A stretch of 64,000 bases of DNA from Burkholderia mayonis (GTDB lineage: Bacteria > Pseudomonadota > Gammaproteobacteria > Burkholderiales > Burkholderiaceae), in contig NZ_CP013386.1 of assembly GCF_001523745.2 (NCBI RefSeq), forward strand, positions 2,852,001 through 2,916,000. The letters run 5' to 3'. The notes beneath the pieces were generated by a model. That model worked only from the letters and a program-made list of their open reading frames with translations. It did no database searches and was not told the DNA's origin. Position numbers and translations under genes: made by a program. Positions 59,090-64,000 of this stretch are shown here, one piece after another (the first letter of the stretch is position 1; every line of letters begins with the position of its first letter).

Positions 59090-59569
59090 TCAGTTATCCC
59101 GACGTTGCAGCCACGCATCGAGCACGCCCGGCGCGAGCAGCCCGCTCTTCGCACGCCGCGCGCCGTCCGCACCGATCCATAGCGTACGCGGCAGCTCGCC
59201 GCGCCAGCCTGGATCGAGCGCCGCACGCAACCGCTCCGGCATCGGCTCGGCGTTCGCGTATTGCGCGACGCTCTCGGGCAACTTCATCTGCGCGAGCGCG
59301 TCGACGAGCTGCCGTGCATGCTCGTCGAGCGAATCGAGCGAGACGAGCGCGATTCGCACCTGCGGATGTCGCCGCTGCCATTCGACGAGATGCGCGACGT
59401 TCTCGCGGCAATAGCCGCAGTCGAGCGACCAGACTTCGACGACGAGCGGCGCGCCGCGCCCGCTCGCATAAAGCGGCGCGACGTCCGCCGCGCGCAGCGG
59501 CTGCGGCTCGGCTGCGGCGCTCGACGCCGTGACGACGAGCGCCGCGAACAAGAAGACGATGCGCATCAT
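59090..59569 (-). CDS. TlpA-like periplasmic thioredoxin-fold protein
   Basis: 159 residues. A signal peptide (MMRIVFLFAALVVTASSAAA) is followed by a thioredoxin fold with the redox motif Cys51-Gly-Tyr-Cys54 (WSLDCGYCRENVAH) and GELPRTLWIGADG (cis-Pro region). It is the last of four minus-strand genes, and its ATG overlaps the stop of the Asp-box gene. The likely role is thiol reduction or metal transfer to a partner in the periplasm; the CECC-containing neighbour is an obvious candidate substrate. Confidence 0.88.
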   Translation of the reverse strand: MMRIVFLFAALVVTASSAAAEPQPLRAADVAPLYASGRGAPLVVEVWSLDCGYCRENVAHLVEWQRRHPQVRIALVSLDSLDEHARQLVDALAQMKLPESVAQYANAEPMPERLRAALDPGWRGELPRTLWIGADGARRAKSGLLAPGVLDAWLQRRDN

Positions 59570-60837
59570 CGCTTTTCCTCCACATCGATCAAACGATAGC
59601 CGTCGTTGCGCGTGCGCCACGACAGATAGACGCGTCCGCGGTCGAGTAGCAATTGCGGGTTGTCGCTCGCGCCCGACGTTTCCGCGAGCGTGCGCGGCGC
59701 GCCCCAATGCGCGCCGCCGTCGTCGGAGCGGCGCAGCCTGATGCGCATCGCGTCGCCGTCGAACGCCTTCCACGCGAGCCACAGCGTGTCGCGTTGCGCG
59801 ACGAGCGCCGCGTGCGACGCCTGCTCGTTCGGCGTCGCCGGATCGTCGCCGAACGCGAACGGCGTGCCGAGCGGCACACCGTTCGCGTTGAGCCTCGAAT
59901 AGAACACGTCGGCCTTGCCGTCGACCACGCCGAACCACGCGAGATGGCGCACGCCGTCCGTCGTGATCGCAAGCGCGGGCCCGTGATCGGGACACGCTTC
60001 GACGTGCCAGTTCGAGAACGTCGCGCGCACGGGCTCGATCGCGCGATCCGCCGATGCGGGCAGCATCGCGAGCGCATGGTCGCGGATCTGCCCCGGAAAC
60101 ACGTTGCGCCACGCGGCCTGCACGCGGCCGCCGGGATCGATCGCCATCGCGATCCGGCAGCATTCGCACGTGTGATCCGTCACCTTGCGCTCCGGCTCGA
60201 ACGTCGCGCCGCCGTCGGTCGACACCGCGTAGTAGATCGCCGCGCCGTCGTAAGAGCGCCCTGCCCGCTGCGCGGCGACGAGATCGCGCTTGTCGATCCA
60301 CGCAACGAAGATTCGGCCTTGCGGATCGACCGTCAGCATGTCGAAGCGATGCGTGATCGCCTGCCGGTCGCGATGCACGGTGATCGGCACCGACCACGTC
60401 GCGCCGCCGTCGAGTGAGCGCGAGAAGCGCACCATTCCGGTATACGGCGCGTCGAGCGGCATCGACCACGTGACGTAGATCGCGCGTCCGTCCGGGCTCG
60501 CGGCGACCTTCGGCCGATTCTCGGCGCTCGTGTAGACCGGTTCGGGCAGCGCGTTGACCGTCACGGGCGCGGACAGCGTGCGCCCGGCGTCGTCCGAATG
60601 CGCGGCGACGACGTGCTGCCCTTCGACCCATGTGATCCACAGCCGATGACGCGCATCGAATGCGGCCCCGGTCGCGAGCGGCGCCTTTTGCGTCGAGCCC
60701 GCTGTCATGGAGTCCATCGCCATGTGCGCGGCATGCGGCACGGACGCGCCCGCCGCCGGCTGCACATCGTGCGCGAGCGCACCGCATGCGAACGCGAACA
60801 GCGCGCCGCCCGAGAGAAAATGCTTCACAGCGACCAT
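59566..60837 (-). CDS. Secreted Asp-box (BNR, sialidase-fold) protein with Cys/His/Met motifs
   Basis: 423 residues with a signal peptide (to about residue 22). Four Asp-box motifs lie at 81-88, 141-148 (SLDGGATW), 206-213 (STDGGATF) and 371-378 (SDDGGAHW), predicting a six-bladed propeller as in sialidases. The sialidase Arg triad and FRIP motif are not obvious, so enzymatic sialidase activity is doubtful. A His/Met-rich segment (HAAHMAMDSM, 35-44) and CECC at 224-227 suggest metal binding. Its ATG is inside the last codons of the TonB receptor gene and its stop overlaps the thioredoxin gene, so the three are translationally coupled. Confidence 0.85.
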   Translation of the reverse strand: MVAVKHFLSGGALFAFACGALAHDVQPAAGASVPHAAHMAMDSMTAGSTQKAPLATGAAFDARHRLWITWVEGQHVVAAHSDDAGRTLSAPVTVNALPEPVYTSAENRPKVAASPDGRAIYVTWSMPLDAPYTGMVRFSRSLDGGATWSVPITVHRDRQAITHRFDMLTVDPQGRIFVAWIDKRDLVAAQRAGRSYDGAAIYYAVSTDGGATFEPERKVTDHTCECCRIAMAIDPGGRVQAAWRNVFPGQIRDHALAMLPASADRAIEPVRATFSNWHVEACPDHGPALAITTDGVRHLAWFGVVDGKADVFYSRLNANGVPLGTPFAFGDDPATPNEQASHAALVAQRDTLWLAWKAFDGDAMRIRLRRSDDGGAHWGAPRTLAETSGASDNPQLLLDRGRVYLSWRTRNDGYRLIDVEEKR

Positions 60838-63158
60838 TTCAACTCTCCATAGAACGTCCGGCCCGGATACGGGTGGAACACGTAGTAGCGGCGGTCGGTG
60901 ACGTTGTCGATGCCGAACGACGCGAGCCAGTGGCGATCGAACCGATAGCGCGCCTTCAGGTCGACGACCGTAAACGAGCTGGTGCCGCCGTACACGTTCG
61001 GGTTCACGTCGCTGTTATCGAGCGTGTTGTACTGGCGCCCCGAATAGCGAACACCGACGCTCGTCATCCAGTGCTCGTCGAAGCGGTACGACGCGAGCAG
61101 GTTCGCGCGCATTCGCGGGATTCGCGGCCAGCGCGCGCCGACATAGTTCGGATTCGCCGTGTCGGCAAGCGTCTGCGCATTTGTCGCGGACACGTTCGCG
61201 TCGACGTCGAGTCCCTTGATCCCGACGTCCTGCCCCGAAAACGCGAGCTCGACGCCTCGCACGCGCACGCGGTCGACGTTCGAGATGTTCGTGTACGTCG
61301 ATGCGCCGACGACCGTCGTCTGGCTGTAGATCGAGTTGCGCAGATCGCTCTGGAACACGCTCGCGCGCACGACGCCGAAACCGACGTCGCGCTCGGCCGT
61401 GAAGTCCCAGTCGATCGCCTTTTCCGGCTGCAGGTTCGGGTTGTTGTTGACGATCGCGTTGTTCGAGATCGTTCCCTGAAACAGCTCGGAGACGGTCGGA
61501 AAGCGCGTGCCCGTCGCGAACGACAACCGGAAGCGCCACGCGTGCGCGGGCTGCCATTCGAGCGCGAGCTTCGGCGACAGCGCAGTCGCGCCGCGATCCG
61601 CATAGCCGAGCGTCGCGTTCGCGTTGCCGAGCTCGCCGCCGTATGCGTCCCAGCGCTCATAGCGCAGGCCGAGCGTCGCGAGCCAGCCGGGCGCGAAGCG
61701 CCACGCGTCCTGCGCGTACAGCGCCTGCGTGCGTGTGTTGCCGCCATAGCTGCTCGCGAGCGTCGTCGGCACCGCGTTCAACCAGTTCGCCGTATTGTAG
61801 GTCGCGTTGCGCAGGAAATAAGTGTCGAAGTGATAGCCGAACGAGAAGCGATGCCCGCGCACGTCGGGCGATTCCGCGCGCAGATCGACGGTGCGCCAGC
61901 CGGTGCCGTCGCCGCGGAACACCGTGCCCGCGCCGCCGTCCCACGCGGCGGGGGGCGCACTCGACGCCGCGCGCAGCACGTCTCGCGACACATCGTACGC
62001 GGACGCGCTCGCCGACAGCTTCCAGCCCGACGCGAGCCGCGCGTCGAGCCCGAGTCCGTACAGCCAGTTCTCCTGGTCACCGTTCTGCGGCGCGAACGCG
62101 GTCGGCGACACCGTGTAATTGCGCCCGCCGAACGACACGTTTCCGCCATATACGGGGTTGCCCGCCGCGTCGCGCAAGAACGTGTCGCCGTGCTGGCTGT
62201 AGTGATTCTCCCAATGTCCCAGCGTGACCGTCGCGTCGATATGATCGGTGAACGCATAGCCGAAGCGCAGCGTCTCGTTGAGCTGCTCGGTGCGCTCGAT
62301 CGTCTGCGCACCGACGATCGTCCGCGGCCGGCCGTTCGGGCCAACGTCGGAAACCGCGCCCGTCACCGGCACCGGCGCGCCGAGCCTCGAGTCGTACGCG
62401 CCGTTCGGGCTCGCGTACTGCATCGGCTGACCGTCGTTTTCGAGCCGGTCGAGCGACAGCGCGTACCAGAAGCGCCCGATCCGGTCGGCGATCCGCGCGG
62501 TCTGGTGGTTGCCGCCGAAGCTGTCGGCGAAGCCGTAGCCGTCGCGGTAGCGCTGCGTGAAGAACTGCGTCGACACCGACGCCTCGAGCCGCTCCGGCTT
62601 GCGCGTCGTGATCTGCACGGTCGAGCCGATCGCGTTGCCCGGGTAGAGCGCGGAGAACGGGCCGTACAGCACGTCGACGCGTGCAATGTCGTCTGGCTGG
62701 ATCAGCGACCAGCGCGGCGGGTACGAATAGCTCGAGCCGAGCAGATTGGATAGCAGCAGGCCGTCCGCGTAGACGAGCCCGCGCGCGCTCTGCAACTCGT
62801 TGAAGTCGCGGCCTGCGAACACGGAGTTGCGATCGCCGATGTAGCGCCGGCGCACCATCAGGTTCGGCGCGTACTTGAGCGCGTCTTCGGTCGTCACGTT
62901 GACGTGCGAGTCGATCTGCTCGCGTGTGAGCGCCTCGACGACGCCAGGCGTGTCGGGCGCGAATGCGGAACGCTGCGCGGTGACGGTGACGACATCCAAG
63001 GTTTTCCCGGATGTCGTCGTCGCCGCGGCGGCGTCGGACGTTGAATCGGTAGGCGCGGTGCCCGTCGGCGCCGCATGGGCGACGGGCCAGGCGAATGACG
63101 CGAGGCAGGCGGCCGCAAGCCGCCGGCGCGCGACGTACGCGGCAAGAGCATTGGACAT
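60825..63158 (-). CDS. TonB-dependent outer-membrane receptor
   Basis: 777 residues from the ATG at 63158; an in-frame ATG 90 bp upstream gives no better signal peptide. The signal peptide ends near AHAAP. A TonB-box-like TLDVVTVTAQ lies at about 53-62, then the plug domain (GVVEALTREQIDSHVN to about 180, with VDVLYGPFSALYPGNAIGSTVQI) and a long beta-barrel ending GRTFYGELKWSL. It should import a metal chelate or similar ligand with TonB-ExbB energy. The DUF2946-like gene upstream and the Cys/Met-rich periplasmic partners downstream favour copper or another soft metal over iron-siderophore, but no Fur or copper box was identified. Confidence 0.9.
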   Translation of the reverse strand: MSNALAAYVARRRLAAACLASFAWPVAHAAPTGTAPTDSTSDAAAATTTSGKTLDVVTVTAQRSAFAPDTPGVVEALTREQIDSHVNVTTEDALKYAPNLMVRRRYIGDRNSVFAGRDFNELQSARGLVYADGLLLSNLLGSSYSYPPRWSLIQPDDIARVDVLYGPFSALYPGNAIGSTVQITTRKPERLEASVSTQFFTQRYRDGYGFADSFGGNHQTARIADRIGRFWYALSLDRLENDGQPMQYASPNGAYDSRLGAPVPVTGAVSDVGPNGRPRTIVGAQTIERTEQLNETLRFGYAFTDHIDATVTLGHWENHYSQHGDTFLRDAAGNPVYGGNVSFGGRNYTVSPTAFAPQNGDQENWLYGLGLDARLASGWKLSASASAYDVSRDVLRAASSAPPAAWDGGAGTVFRGDGTGWRTVDLRAESPDVRGHRFSFGYHFDTYFLRNATYNTANWLNAVPTTLASSYGGNTRTQALYAQDAWRFAPGWLATLGLRYERWDAYGGELGNANATLGYADRGATALSPKLALEWQPAHAWRFRLSFATGTRFPTVSELFQGTISNNAIVNNNPNLQPEKAIDWDFTAERDVGFGVVRASVFQSDLRNSIYSQTTVVGASTYTNISNVDRVRVRGVELAFSGQDVGIKGLDVDANVSATNAQTLADTANPNYVGARWPRIPRMRANLLASYRFDEHWMTSVGVRYSGRQYNTLDNSDVNPNVYGGTSSFTVVDLKARYRFDRHWLASFGIDNVTDRRYYVFHPYPGRTFYGELKWSL

Positions 63159-63312
63159 GGACAAGCAAATCCTGAAAACGGGGTCGACGAATCGCCGCGA
63201 ACGCGAACGCGCGCCATGCCGGTCTTCGCGAAGAAGAAGTGCGGACATGGCGCGGGGGTACCGCGCGCGCGACGGCGCTCACGCGTGGTGACGCGCGAGC
63301 GAATTGCAGGGA

Positions 63313-63696
63313 TCAGACCGGGACGGTTTCAGGCGGGGCGCGCGGCTGCGCGATGCGCACGCCGCGGCGGAAGAAGACGGCGGGCCGCTCGACGCGGCTC
63401 GCATACGCGAATGCGCGGACGAAGCCCGGCAACGCGGGCGCGCTCGAGCTGAGCGCGACGTTGGCAGCGAAGCCGGGACAGTAGACGCAATGCGCGCCGT
63501 GCGCGAGCGAGCCGTTGTCCTGGCGCGTCCCGCCGTCGACGACGATGCGCTTTGCGCCCGCTGCGCTGCACAAATCGAGCGCGAACGGCGCGTCGGACGC
63601 GTTCGCGGCGGCGCGCGCGTAGCCGATGACGGGCGACAGTACGTTGAGTACCAGCGCCAGCCATACGAGGCTCATCCATCGCGTCGAACGTTTCAT
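63313..63696 (-). CDS. DUF2946-type small membrane/secreted protein
   Basis: 127 residues from the ATG at 63696. One hydrophobic N-terminal segment (WMSLVWLALVLNVLSPVIGYA) is followed by a short soluble part. Cys43 and HGAHCVYCPG (His66, His69, Cys70, Cys73) form the family's Cys/His pattern. DUF2946 genes are often found beside copper-related TonB receptors and copper-resistance genes. It is the first gene of the four-gene minus-strand set, with a TATACT-like -10 upstream. Confidence 0.8.
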   Translation of the reverse strand: MKRSTRWMSLVWLALVLNVLSPVIGYARAAANASDAPFALDLCSAAGAKRIVVDGGTRQDNGSLAHGAHCVYCPGFAANVALSSSAPALPGFVRAFAYASRVERPAVFFRRGVRIAQPRAPPETVPV

Positions 63697-63721
63697 CGCA
63701 GCTCGATAAAAAGAGGCGCGC

Positions 63722-63727
63722 AGTATA
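63722..63727 (-). promoter_or_regulatory. -10-like TATACT upstream of the DUF2946 gene
   Basis: On the minus strand TGTTATACTG lies about 26 bp before the start codon. No convincing -35 is seen. It would drive the DUF2946-TonB-Asp-box-thioredoxin set. Confidence 0.4.
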
Positions 63728-63902
63728 ACAAGGCAGTTCGCGATTGCGCTGCGTAGGATGCGCATCCGTGCGGGATCGCGCATTGCTGCCGATCAACGCA
63801 AACGCATGTGCCGTTTAAGCAACATAGACAAAATCTAACGATTGAACGCTGGCACAAAGCAAAGCTTGCGATCGATAATCATCCTACCCAAGGAGAGAGA
63901 TT

Positions 63903-64000
63903 ATGGACGAAAGGCCAACCCGCATCCCGCCGCCCGAGAAAGTGATGAGCCCGGACCCAGAGCCCGTGGCCGTCGAGTTTCTCGCCGAGCTGCCCGAGCA
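63903..64000 (+). CDS. Partial gene running off the right edge
   Basis: An ATG at 63903 with an AAGGAGAGAG Shine-Dalgarno opens MDERPTRIPPPEKV and continues to the window end (about 32 codons). The N-terminus is Pro/Glu-rich. The product cannot be identified from this fragment. It is divergent from the DUF2946 gene. Confidence 0.6.
   Translation, partial: MDERPTRIPPPEKVMSPDPEPVAVEFLAELPE

Overview
The window is a GC-rich (mid-60s percent by eye) betaproteobacterial chromosome segment. Gene content and order, the tmRNA tag ANDDTFALAA and the protein sequences all point to Burkholderia, most likely the B. pseudomallei/thailandensis/oklahomensis group. Species cannot be fixed from sequence reading alone. 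Most of the window is conserved core genome. The accessory parts are an IS110-family element beside ssrA, a decaying regulator/transporter pair near 55.5-57.7 kb, and some intergenic repeats.

Layout. 0.1-5.7 kb (minus): an envelope cluster lapA-lapB-ugd-hldA-hldD plus a ComEA-like helix-hairpin-helix gene, covering LPS assembly control, UDP-glucuronate and ADP-heptose synthesis. 5.9-13.5 kb (minus): the serC-pheA-tyrA-aroA-cmk-rpsA-ihfB supercluster, in which tyrA and aroA share one uninterrupted reading frame. 13.6-17 kb (minus): a DUF2059 secreted protein and gyrA. 17.4-20.1 kb (plus): an OmpA-family protein, ubiG, gph and ssrA (tmRNA); the end of gph lies inside ssrA. 20.2-21.8 kb: an IS110-family insertion with a long structured 5' non-coding part. 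22-24.4 kb: a methyltransferase, a small secreted protein, and a ModE-like regulator.

24.5-29.8 kb (plus): fdsG-fdsB-fdsA-fdsD, a soluble NAD+-dependent molybdenum formate dehydrogenase, divergent from its probable regulator, with an FNR/Anr-like box between them. 29.9-38.9 kb: FAD monooxygenase, TPR-glycosyltransferase-like protein, an 8-bp tandem repeat, MFS symporter, PuuD-like amidotransferase, amidase. 39-45.2 kb (plus): dsbB, then a purine salvage/catabolism run (xdhC, adenine/adenosine deaminase, NCS2 permease, guanine deaminase). 45.6-46.4 kb: a yybP-ykoY manganese riboswitch ahead of a TMEM165/GDT1-type transporter.

46.6-55.3 kb: DUF4136 lipoprotein, pepN, the divergent metE/metR pair with a perfect MetR box, fbp and tRNA-Thr(CGT). 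55.5-58.5 kb: a LysR pseudogene, a DMT-transporter pseudogene and about 850 bp without recognisable genes. 58.6 kb: a GlsB/YeaQ-type membrane protein. 59-63.7 kb (minus): a translationally overlapped four-gene set (DUF2946-like protein, TonB-dependent receptor, Asp-box propeller protein, TlpA-like thioredoxin). Its His/Met/Cys motifs suggest metal, perhaps copper, handling; this is the best candidate in the window for an under-described system. A partial gene runs off the right end.
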